Program-made: the position numbers and the translations under genes
The notes under the pieces: generated by a model
The model's database searches: none
What the model was told of the DNA's origin: nothing
What the model saw: the letters and a program-made list of their open reading frames with translations, nothing else
Shown here: piece after piece, positions 26,101-32,804 of the stretch
Layout of the letters: every line of letters starts with the position of its first letter
Numbering within the stretch: position 1 is the first letter of the stretch
Source: an uncultured Oscillospiraceae bacterium
GTDB lineage: Bacteria; Bacillota; Clostridia; Oscillospirales; Oscillospiraceae
Reading direction: 5' to 3'
Length of the DNA: 56,680 nucleotides
NCBI GenBank assembly: GCA_934667095.1
Contig: CAKULE010000018.1
Span: 1 to 56,680 of the forward strand

Positions 26101-26333
26101 ATAAAATCAGCGAGGGTTCCTCCGACATCCCCAATGCCCTGCGGCAGGGGCACATCGCCTACGTCATCAACACCAGCGATGTGTCCGGCACCGCGGAGGA
26201 CACCGACGGCTACCGCATCCGCAGCATTGCCACGGAGAACAACATCACCATGTTCACCTCGCTGGACACCGCCCGGGTCCTGCTGGACGTGCTGGAGGAG
26301 ACCACCCTGTGCGTCTCCACCATCGACGCTTAA
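23151..26333 (+). CDS. carB: Carbamoyl-phosphate synthase large subunit
   Basis: 1060 aa from ATG at 23151 with GGAGG upstream. It makes carbamoyl phosphate from bicarbonate, ammonia and two ATP. Two homologous ATP-grasp halves are visible: MVIGSGPIVIGQAAEFDYAG at residue ~10 and IVLGAGPIRIGQGVEFDYST at ~550, each followed by an RPSF/RPAF-type loop and an EVNPR motif. The last ~140 residues are the MGS-like allosteric domain where UMP or IMP usually binds. Long antisense frames across it are composition artefacts. Confidence 0.98.
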   Translation: MPKRTDLKKIMVIGSGPIVIGQAAEFDYAGTQACLALKEEGYQVVLCNSNPATIMTDCTIADKVYMEPLTLEYTAKIIRYERPDAIIPGLGGQTGLNLAMQLERKGVLRECGVELLGTSCESIERAEDRELFKALCEEIGEPVCPSRIAKTLEEGLAAAAEIGYPVVLRPAFTLGGTGGGFADDEASCAALMANALELSPVHEVLVEKSVKGYKEIEYEVMRDANDTAITVCNMENLDPVGVHTGDSIVVCPSQTLTNREYQMLRNSALKIIRSLKIEGGCNVQFALDPNSFQYYVIEVNPRVSRSSALASKASGFPIARVSAKIAVGLTLDEILLPNTPASFEPALDYVVTKMPRFPFDKFVSASNRLSTQMKATGEIMSVGRNFEESLLKAVRSLEIGAYHLFSAKAEAMDVPQLMEYIANATDDRLFMIAELLRRGITPADIAAATGIDLFFLDKLAHIIALEAQLSAAPMDSDELSEAKRYGFCDKAVARLWGCVEQEVTALRTSSGLRPVYKAIDSCASEFDAYIPYYYSTYCGEENESGDDGRQKIIVLGAGPIRIGQGVEFDYSTVHAIQTIRKAGYEAIIINNNPETVSTDYTTSDKLYFEPLTVEDVMNVIELEKPVGVIASLGGQTAINLARPLADRGVKIIGTDCDAIDRAENRDLFERLLTSLGVPEPAGKAVTKIEDGVKAAAAIGYPVLVRPSFVLGGRAMQIVSSEEGLRRYLKTAVEIDEDKPVLVDKYIIGKEVEVDAICDGRDVFVPGIMELVERTGVHSGDSISVYPPFSLSDAVKGTILQYTRQLGLAIGIVGLFNVQFIVDRQEKVYIIEVNPRSSRTVPFLSKATGRSLADIATEVILGRSLKEQGIFEIYPKERDRWYVKVPVFSFSKLTGADASLSPEMKSTGEAIGYDDKLNRALYKALQASGMKLHNYGAVLVTVCDRDKAEALPLIRRFYNLGFNIEATAGTAVFLKENGIRTRKLNKISEGSSDIPNALRQGHIAYVINTSDVSGTAEDTDGYRIRSIATENNITMFTSLDTARVLLDVLEETTLCVSTIDA

Positions 26334-26343
26334 AGGAGGGCCT

Positions 26344-27072
26344 ATGAATCAGGTATTATTCACCGTCGCCTCCAACCGCCCCATCGCCCGGGACGTGTGG
26401 GAGCTGCGCCTGACCGGCGATACCTCTCACATCACCGCCCCCGGCCAGTTCGTCAATCTCCATATCGACGGCTGCTATCTCCGCCGCCCCCTGTCTGTGG
26501 GCGCGGTGGAGGATGGGCAGCTGACCCTCATCTACAAGGTCGTTGGCCGGGGCACCGAGCTGCTCACCCATATGACCGCCGGGCAGACGCTGGACGCCCT
26601 GTCCGGACTGGGCAACGGCTTTGACCTGTCTTCCGCTGGGGCCCAGCCCCTGCTGGTAGGCGGCGGCGTGGGGGTGGTCCCCCTCTATCAGCTCTGCTGC
26701 AGCCTGAAGGCCGCCGGGACGGAGCCGACGGTAGTGCTGGGCTTCAATTCCGCCGACGATGTGTTCTACCAAAAAGAGTTCGAGGCGCTGGCCGAGACCC
26801 GCATCTGCACTGCGGACGGGACTGCGGGCCGAAAAGGCTTTGTCACCGATGCCATCGGCGACCTTACGTACTCCTACTTCTACGCCTGCGGGCCGGAGCC
26901 CATGTTCAGGGCTCTGGACCGGGTGGTATCCGGCCCCGGCGAGTACAGCTTTGAAGCCCGGATGGGCTGCGGCTTCGGCGCGTGCATGGGCTGCTCCTGT
27001 CAGACCAAATACGGCTCCAAGCGCATCTGCAAGGATGGGCCGGTGCTGAAACGGGAGGAGATCGTATGGTAA
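26344..27072 (+). CDS. pyrK: Dihydroorotate dehydrogenase B, electron-transfer subunit
   Basis: 242 aa from ATG at 26344 after GGAGG. It links PyrD to NAD through FAD and a [2Fe-2S] cluster. The ferredoxin-reductase fold has the FAD motif LRRPLSVG, the nucleotide loop LLVGGGVGVVPLY, and the C-terminal cluster cysteines in MGCGFGACMGCSCQTKYGSKRICKDGP. It overlaps pyrD by 7 bp, as the two subunits form one heterotetramer. Confidence 0.96.
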   Translation: MNQVLFTVASNRPIARDVWELRLTGDTSHITAPGQFVNLHIDGCYLRRPLSVGAVEDGQLTLIYKVVGRGTELLTHMTAGQTLDALSGLGNGFDLSSAGAQPLLVGGGVGVVPLYQLCCSLKAAGTEPTVVLGFNSADDVFYQKEFEALAETRICTADGTAGRKGFVTDAIGDLTYSYFYACGPEPMFRALDRVVSGPGEYSFEARMGCGFGACMGCSCQTKYGSKRICKDGPVLKREEIVW

Positions 27073-27983
27073 ACACAAAAGTAACTCTCTCCGGCCTGAC
27101 GCTGGACAATCCTGTCATCCCTGCCAGCGGCACCTTCGGCTACGGGAAAGAGTATGCCGAGCTTTATGACATCAACATGCTGGGTTCCTTCTCCTTCAAG
27201 GGTACCACGGTGGAGCCCCGGTTTGGCAATCCCTGTCCCCGCATCGCGGAGGGCCCCTCCGGCATCATCAATTCCATTGGCCTCCAGAATCCCGGGGCAG
27301 ATCATGTTATCGCCCATGAGCTGCCGGAGATGAAGAAATTCTTCCATAAGCCGGTGGTCGCCAATCTGGGCGGCTCCTGCGTAGAGGACTATGTGGAGCT
27401 GGCAGAACGCTTCGGCCGTGAGGATCAGGTCGGTCTGCTGGAGATCAACATCAGCTGCCCCAATGTGAAGCATGGCGGCATGGCCATGGGCGCCGCCCCA
27501 GAGACCGCCTACGAAGTGACAAAGGCGGTCAAGGCCGTGGCCTCCAAGCCGGTGTACATGAAGCTCTCCCCCAATGTCACCGACATCACCGCCATTGCCA
27601 AGGCCTGTGAAGAGGGCGGCGCGGACGGCATCAGCCTCATCAACACGCTGATGGGTATGCGCATCGATCTGCGCAGCCGCAGGCCGATCATCGCCAACAA
27701 GCTGGCGGGCTATTCCGGCCCGGCGGCGTTTCCCATTGCCCTCGGCATGGTCTGGCGGGTGTACGAGGCGGTGTCCATTCCGATCATCGGCATGGGCGGC
27801 GTGTCCTCTGCCGAGGACGTGATCGAGATGATGCTGGCCGGGGCCACCGCTGTGGAGGTCGGTACTGCCAACCTGCTGGACCCTTGGGCCTGCAAAAAGA
27901 TCGTCGAGGCGCTGCCCTCGGTCATGGAGAAGTACGGGATCAACGATTTGACTGACATCATAGGAGGCGCACACCATGGATAA
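27066..27983 (+). CDS. pyrD: Dihydroorotate dehydrogenase class 1B, catalytic subunit
   Basis: 305 aa from ATG at 27066, with GAGGAG upstream. It oxidises dihydroorotate to orotate with FMN. Catalytic Cys131 in INISCPN replaces the Ser of class 2 enzymes and, with the adjacent pyrK, identifies class 1B. GMGGVSSAEDVIEMMLAGATAVEVGTAN is the FMN phosphate-binding end. Overlaps pyrK by 7 bp and pyrF by 8 bp. Confidence 0.97.
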   Translation: MVNTKVTLSGLTLDNPVIPASGTFGYGKEYAELYDINMLGSFSFKGTTVEPRFGNPCPRIAEGPSGIINSIGLQNPGADHVIAHELPEMKKFFHKPVVANLGGSCVEDYVELAERFGREDQVGLLEINISCPNVKHGGMAMGAAPETAYEVTKAVKAVASKPVYMKLSPNVTDITAIAKACEEGGADGISLINTLMGMRIDLRSRRPIIANKLAGYSGPAAFPIALGMVWRVYEAVSIPIIGMGGVSSAEDVIEMMLAGATAVEVGTANLLDPWACKKIVEALPSVMEKYGINDLTDIIGGAHHG

Positions 27984-28689
27984 ACACGACGTCATCGTAG
28001 CATTGGATTTTGAGAGCGCAGAAAAGACCTTCGCCTTTCTGGACTGCTTTCAGGACGAGAAGAAACCCTTCGTAAAGGTGGGCATGGAGCTCTTTTACGC
28101 CGAAGGGCCGTCCATCGTGCGGCAGATCAAGGAGCGGGGCCATAAAATCTTTCTGGACCTGAAGCTCCACGACATCCCTAACACCGTGAAAAAGGCCATG
28201 CAGGTGCTGTCCAATCTGGACGTGGACCTCTGCAACCTCCATGCCGCCGGCACCAAAGAGATGATGGAGGCCGCACTGGAGGGCCTTACCCGCCCGGACG
28301 GCAGCCGCCCCCTCCTCATCGCCGTTACTCAGCTCACCAGCACCGATGAGCGCGCCCTCCATGAGGAGCTGCTCATTGACCGCCCCATGCCCGAGGTAGT
28401 GCGCAGCTATGCCAAGTTGGCCCGGGAGGCCGGACTGGACGGCGTGGTCTGCTCCCCGCTGGAGGCCGGCGAGGTCCACGGCTTCTGCGGCGCGGATTTT
28501 CTCACCGTCACCCCCGGCGTCCGCTTTGCCGATGGTGCAGCCGGCGACCAGAAGCGGGTCACCACCCCCGCGCAGGCCAGGGCGCTGGGCTCTGACTACA
28601 TTGTGGTGGGCCGACCCATCACCGCCGCCGAGGACCCCGTCGCCGCCTATCAGCGCTGCCTGCGCGAGTTTACCGAAGGAGGACTGTAA
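27976..28689 (+). CDS. pyrF: Orotidine 5'-phosphate decarboxylase
   Basis: 237 aa. It decarboxylates OMP to UMP. Starts IVALDFESAEKTFAFL, then VKVGMELFYAEG and the catalytic DLKLHDIPNTV with the conserved Asp-Lys-Asp set. The phosphate-binding end is YIVVGRPITAAEDPVAAYQ. ATG at 27976 overlaps the pyrD stop and has GGAGG upstream. Followed after 2 bp by pyrE. Confidence 0.97.
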   Translation: MDKHDVIVALDFESAEKTFAFLDCFQDEKKPFVKVGMELFYAEGPSIVRQIKERGHKIFLDLKLHDIPNTVKKAMQVLSNLDVDLCNLHAAGTKEMMEAALEGLTRPDGSRPLLIAVTQLTSTDERALHEELLIDRPMPEVVRSYAKLAREAGLDGVVCSPLEAGEVHGFCGADFLTVTPGVRFADGAAGDQKRVTTPAQARALGSDYIVVGRPITAAEDPVAAYQRCLREFTEGGL

Positions 28690-28691
28690 CC

Positions 28692-29333
28692 ATGAATGAA
28701 CTGAAAGAACAGATTGCCAAGGACCTTCTGTCCATCAAGGCCGTCTTTTTCCGCCCCGATGAGCCCTTTACTTGGGCCAGCGGCATCAAAAGCCCCGTCT
28801 ATTGCGACAACCGGCTGATCCTCACCGCCCCTCAGGTCCGCGACCGGGTAGAGCAGGCCATTGCCGACACTGTCCGCCGGGAATATCCGCAGGCCGAGAT
28901 ACTCATGGGCACCTCCACGGCCGGCATCGCCCACGCCGCCATCGCCGGCCACATTCTGGGCATGCCCATGGGGTATGTGCGCTCCGGTGCCAAGGACCAC
29001 GGCCGTCAGAATCAGATCGAAGGCCGGCTGGAGCCCGGCCAGAAGGTGGTGGTCATCGAGGATCTCATCTCCACCGCGGGCAGCGTACTGGAGGTGGTGG
29101 AGGTCCTGCGTCAGGCCGGGGCCGACGTACTGGGCGTGGTGAGCATCTTCACCTACGGCATGAAAAAGGGTCTGGATCGGCTGGCCGCAGCAGCTGTAAA
29201 GAATATCAGCCTGACAGACTTCGACACCATCGCGCAGGCCGCAGCGCAGGAGGGCTACATCGCTGAGGCCGATGTGAAGCGCCTGCTGGCCTTCCGCAAT
29301 AATCCTTCTGATGAGAGCTGGATCGGAGCGTGA
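28692..29333 (+). CDS. pyrE: Orotate phosphoribosyltransferase
   Basis: 213 aa. It joins orotate and PRPP to OMP. FTWASGIKSPVYCDNRL is the orotate-binding opening, and VVVIEDLISTAGSVLEVVEVL is the PRPP-binding loop with the paired acidic residues. ATG at 28692 is preceded by AAGGAGG. It follows pyrF by 2 bp and ends 4 bp before pyrB. Confidence 0.97.
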   Translation: MNELKEQIAKDLLSIKAVFFRPDEPFTWASGIKSPVYCDNRLILTAPQVRDRVEQAIADTVRREYPQAEILMGTSTAGIAHAAIAGHILGMPMGYVRSGAKDHGRQNQIEGRLEPGQKVVVIEDLISTAGSVLEVVEVLRQAGADVLGVVSIFTYGMKKGLDRLAAAAVKNISLTDFDTIAQAAAQEGYIAEADVKRLLAFRNNPSDESWIGA

Positions 29334-29337
29334 CCCC

Positions 29338-30414
29338 ATGAAGCACCTCACCGACATTCTGGACCTGTCTGTGTCCGAGCTGGACCAGCTCATTTCCCGG
29401 GCGGAGGACATCTCCGCCCTCCCGGAGCAGTACGCCGATGCTCTGCGTCACAAGACGCTGGCCACCCTCTTTTTTGAGCCCTCCACCCGTACCCGGCTGA
29501 GCTTTGAGTCCGCCATGCTCTCACTTGGCGGCAATGTCATCGGCTTCTCCGACGCCAACTCGTCCTCTTCCGCCAAAGGCGAGAGCCTTGCCGACACCAT
29601 CGAGGTGGTGTCCGGCTACGCCGACATCATCGCCATGCGGCATCCCCGGGAGGGCGCGCCCTACATCGCCTGTGCCCACTCCGCCGTGCCCGTCATCAAC
29701 GCCGGTGACGGCGGCCACCTCCACCCCACCCAGACGCTGGCCGACCTGCTGACCATCAAGCGGGATCTGGGCCGTCTGGACGGCCTGACCGTGGGCCTCT
29801 GCGGCGATCTGAAGTACGGCCGCACGGTCCACTCCCTCATCGCCGCCATGTCCCGCTATCCAGGCACCAGGTTCATCCTTATCTCTCCGGAGGAGCTGGC
29901 TCTGCCAGAGTACGTCAAGGAGCGGTACATCACCTCCCTGGGCATCCAGTACGCGGAGTGCCGCGCGCTGGAGGATAAAATGGGCGAGTTGGACATCCTC
30001 TACATGACCCGCGTCCAGAAGGAGCGCTTTCAGGATGCCGCCGCCTATGAGCGGCTGAAGGACAGCTGCATCCTCACCCCGGAAAAGCTGACCACCGCAA
30101 AGGAGCGCATGATCGTCATGCACCCCCTGCCTCGGGTCAACGAAATCTCCCCCGCCGTGGACAGCGACCCCCGGGCCTGCTACTTTGCCCAGACCCGCAA
30201 CGGTAAATTGATGCGCATGGCCCTTATCCTGAAGCTGCTGGAGGAGAAAGATACCCCCTCCCCTGCGCTGGATAAGGGGCCGGAGGTGCCCGCTGCCTGT
30301 GCCTGCGGCAATCCCCACTGTATCACCGCGTGGGAACGGGAGCTGGCCCCCCGCTTCTACCAGGACCCGGAGGGGCTCACCCGCTGCTTCTACTGCGACC
30401 ACGCAGCAGAATAA
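29338..30414 (+). CDS. pyrB: Aspartate carbamoyltransferase with a PyrI-like zinc tail
   Basis: 358 aa from ATG at 29338; the usual catalytic chain is about 305-310. It makes carbamoyl-aspartate. FFEPSTRTRLSFESAML is the carbamoyl-phosphate site, SSSAKGESLADT the loop from the neighbouring subunit, HPTQTLADLLTI and MHPLPRVNEI the remaining conserved parts. The last ~40 residues add CGNPHCIT ... CFYC, with Cys323, 328, 350 and 353. Spacing 5-22-3 matches the zinc domain of the regulatory chain PyrI (5-24-3, CPNPNCIT ... CKYC). The nucleotide-binding half of PyrI is not fused, and no pyrI gene is adjacent. Last gene of the pyr operon, although pyrB is commonly first. Confidence 0.95.
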   Translation: MKHLTDILDLSVSELDQLISRAEDISALPEQYADALRHKTLATLFFEPSTRTRLSFESAMLSLGGNVIGFSDANSSSSAKGESLADTIEVVSGYADIIAMRHPREGAPYIACAHSAVPVINAGDGGHLHPTQTLADLLTIKRDLGRLDGLTVGLCGDLKYGRTVHSLIAAMSRYPGTRFILISPEELALPEYVKERYITSLGIQYAECRALEDKMGELDILYMTRVQKERFQDAAAYERLKDSCILTPEKLTTAKERMIVMHPLPRVNEISPAVDSDPRACYFAQTRNGKLMRMALILKLLEEKDTPSPALDKGPEVPAACACGNPHCITAWERELAPRFYQDPEGLTRCFYCDHAAE

Positions 30415-30454
30415 AAAAGCTCCCCTGCCTCACAGAGGCAGGGGAGCTTTTTAT
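30413..30454. terminator. Bidirectional terminator between pyrB and tyrS
   Basis: AAAAGCTCCCCTGCCTC pairs with GAGGCAGGGGAGCTTTT around the loop ACA, with A and T runs on both sides. It ends the pyr operon on the plus strand and tyrS on the minus strand. Confidence 0.92.
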
Positions 30455-30462
30455 TTTATCCT

Positions 30463-31689
30463 TCAGGCCAGCTTCACGCAGTGGAATACTTTTTTGCCCT
30501 TCTTGATGATAACGCCGTCCCCGGCAAAGACAGCCCGCTCAAACTGGACAGTGGGGTCGGCCATCTTCTCTTCCTCCATAGACACACCGCCCTGCTGAAT
30601 CAGCCGGCGGGCCTCGCCATTGGAGGCTGCCAGACCACACTTCACCAGCAGAGATAGGGCGCCGATCTTGCCGTCGGTAAAGTCGCCGTCAACCAGCTCA
30701 GTGGTGGGCATGCTGCTCTTATCACCGCCTGTGGAAAACAGGGCCTTGGCCGCGGACTGGGCCTTCTCGGCCTCCTCCTCGCCATGAACCAGCTTGGTCA
30801 GCTCATAGGCCAGAATCTCCTTGGCGGTGTTCAGCTGGATGCCCTGCCACTTGTCCATCTCGTCGATCTGCTCAAGAGGCAGGAAGGTAAGCATGCGAAT
30901 GCACTTCAAAACATCGCTGTCGCCCACGTTGCGCCAGTACTGGTAGAAATCGTAGGGAGAGGTCTTGTTCGGGTCGAGCCAGACGGCATTGCCCGCGGTC
31001 TTGCCCATCTTGTGGCCCTGCGAGTCGGTCAGCAGCGTGATGGTCATCGCGTGTGCGTCCTTGCCAAGCTTGCGGCGGATCAGTTCCGTGCCGCCGAGCA
31101 TGTTGGACCACTGGTCGTCGCCGCCGAACTGCATGTTGCAGCCGTAGTGCTGGAAGAGGTGGTAGAAGTCGTAGGACTGCATGATCATGTAGTTGAATTC
31201 AAGGAAGGAAAGCCCCTTCTCCATGCGCTGCTCATAGCACTTGGCACGCAGCATATTGTTCACAGAGAAGCACGCGCCCACCTCGCGCAGCAGCTCAATA
31301 TAGTTGAGATTCAGCAGCCAGTCGGCGTTGTTGACCATGATGGCCTTGCCCTCGCCGAAGTCGATAAAACGCTCCATCTGGCGCTTGAAGCACTCGGCGT
31401 TGTGGTCGATGTCCTCTTTGGTGAGCATCTTGCGCATGTCCGTGCGGCCCGAGGGGTCGCCGACCATGGTGGTGCCGCCGCCGATGAGCGCGACGGGCTG
31501 GTTGCCCGCCATCTGGAGTCGCTTCATCAGCGTCAATGCCATAAAGTGGCCGGCCGTCAGGCTGTCGGCCGTGCAGTCAAAGCCAATGTAAAAGGTCGCC
31601 TTACCGTTGTTCACCAGTTCCCGGATCTGTTCCTCGTCCGTCACCTGAGCGATCAGGCCGCGAGCCTGCAGTTCTTCATAAATTCCCAT
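30463..31689 (-). CDS. tyrS: Tyrosyl-tRNA synthetase
   Basis: 408 aa, bacterial class I length. The HIGH-like signature reads TADSLTAGHFMALT and the KMSKS-like one KMGKTAGNAVWL. YNYMIMQSYDFYHLF and GGDDQWSN form the tyrosine pocket. The C-terminal ~70 residues are an S4-type tRNA-binding domain (LLVKCGLAASNGEARRLIQQGGVSM). Expression is controlled by the tyrosine T-box in its leader. Confidence 0.97.
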   Translation of the reverse strand: MGIYEELQARGLIAQVTDEEQIRELVNNGKATFYIGFDCTADSLTAGHFMALTLMKRLQMAGNQPVALIGGGTTMVGDPSGRTDMRKMLTKEDIDHNAECFKRQMERFIDFGEGKAIMVNNADWLLNLNYIELLREVGACFSVNNMLRAKCYEQRMEKGLSFLEFNYMIMQSYDFYHLFQHYGCNMQFGGDDQWSNMLGGTELIRRKLGKDAHAMTITLLTDSQGHKMGKTAGNAVWLDPNKTSPYDFYQYWRNVGDSDVLKCIRMLTFLPLEQIDEMDKWQGIQLNTAKEILAYELTKLVHGEEEAEKAQSAAKALFSTGGDKSSMPTTELVDGDFTDGKIGALSLLVKCGLAASNGEARRLIQQGGVSMEEEKMADPTVQFERAVFAGDGVIIKKGKKVFHCVKLA

Positions 31690-31732
31690 TTTGCGTTCCT
31701 CACTTTTTTCAATTTAGCGCGGTCAGAAGCAC

Positions 31733-31990
31733 AAAAAACGCCCTCTGTCCCGCAGGACAGAGGGCGTTGAAACGCGGTACCACCTCTGTTCACCGCGCCC
31801 TCACGGGCACAGCCTCAGAGAGTCTTTCGACTCAGGCGCAGTATCGGGCGCAGCCCGTCCGGCCCTACTTGGTCTCCCGTTCAAGCGGCTGCTCCGAGGG
31901 GTATTCGCAGGGGCTCCTCTCCCCCTCGCACCGGCCGGGGGTTCTCTGGGCAGGAGTGATCCTGTTACTCTTCCTCATCTCAGCATTGTG
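31733..31990 (-). promoter_or_regulatory. Tyrosine T-box riboswitch in the tyrS leader
   Basis: Minus-strand leader with Stem I including an AGTAACAGG-type region. The specifier loop GAATACC has the Tyr codon UAC at 31901-31903 (reverse). The T-box core AGGTGGTACCGCG is at 31773-31785. The terminator is a perfect 12-bp stem CGCCCTCTGTCC/GGACAGAGGGCG plus six T (31733-31766). Uncharged tRNA-Tyr should favour the antiterminator and allow tyrS expression. Confidence 0.95.
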
Positions 31991-31993
31991 GGT

Positions 31994-32022
31994 ATCATAG
32001 CACAGGCCCGCGGCCTTGTCAA
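31994..32022 (-). promoter_or_regulatory. Sigma-A promoter of tyrS
   Basis: Minus strand TTGACA (32017-32022), 17-bp spacer, TATGAT (31994-31999), just before the T-box leader. The -35 overlaps the stop codon of the HAD gene. Confidence 0.9.
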
Positions 32023-32804
32023 GGCAGTAATCCGAAATGCCGCAGAGCCTTGGACACACCGCCGCGGTCCACCGCATCGGTGACATAGTCCGCCGCGGCC
32101 TTGATCTGTTCGCCGCCGTTTCCCATGGCCACGCCAATGCCTGCCAGCGCGAGCATCCCGCGGTCATTGTCGCCATCGCCAAAGGCGATGACCTCCTCCC
32201 GCTTCAGGTCAAACCGCTCCAGCGTGGCCCGGATACCGTCCGCCTTGCCGCCGTCATTGGGGATGATGTCCACTGCGCGGGAATGCCAACGGGTGGCGAG
32301 GCAGTGGGGCATTTCGGCAAGGAACATCCGCTCCTCCCCCGCCGGGACAAAGGGTACGAACTGATAGGTGTCCTCCTCCAGCGCCGCCTCATGCTCCCGC
32401 ACCGGATAGACCGGGGTATGTATCTCCTGAAAGAGCGAGCGCAGGCTCTCGTCCATACGGGTAAGGAAATTGCCCCTTTCGGTCTCCAGCACCGCAATGA
32501 TCTCCGGGTGCTCCCGCAGAACGCGGAATGCCGCCTCAAGGTCGCCGCGGGGGATCGTCACGTTGCGGTAGAGCCCCTGCCCGTCAAAGCAGCGGTGTCC
32601 GTTCAGCGTCAGATAGGCGTCAAACGTGACGTCCCGGAGCATTCCGGTGTTGTCCAGATCCTGCTTGCTGCGGCCGGTGGCCAGAAACAGCTTGACACCG
32701 CTGGCCTTCAGTGCCAGCAGGTCTGTCCGCAGCTCTTCCGGGAGCAGATCCCCTCCGAAGGGGATCAAGGTCCCGTCTACATCAAAAAAAGCGCCTTTGA
32801 TCAT
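32019..32804 (-). CDS. HAD hydrolase, Cof/subfamily IIB
   Basis: 261 aa. Motif I is FFDVDGTLIPFG with the nucleophile Asp near residue 8, motif II is FLATGRS, and motif IV is AFGDGDNDRGMLALAGIGVAMGNG. The large C2 cap between motifs II and III places it in the Cof/YbiV group of sugar-phosphate or FMN/PLP phosphatases. The substrate cannot be told. Last gene of the nusB-recN operon; its start overlaps the recN stop by 4 bp. Confidence 0.92.
   Translation of the reverse strand: MIKGAFFDVDGTLIPFGGDLLPEELRTDLLALKASGVKLFLATGRSKQDLDNTGMLRDVTFDAYLTLNGHRCFDGQGLYRNVTIPRGDLEAAFRVLREHPEIIAVLETERGNFLTRMDESLRSLFQEIHTPVYPVREHEAALEEDTYQFVPFVPAGEERMFLAEMPHCLATRWHSRAVDIIPNDGGKADGIRATLERFDLKREEVIAFGDGDNDRGMLALAGIGVAMGNGGEQIKAAADYVTDAVDRGGVSKALRHFGLLP

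Noticed and set aside
23115..26153. A 1012-codon open frame antisense to carB, and similar long antisense frames at 10279-11706, 22037-23209 and 52838-54229
   Set aside because: They mirror well-identified genes in G+C-rich DNA, have low-complexity His/Gly/Asp-rich translations and no ribosome sites; they arise from third-position G/C bias.
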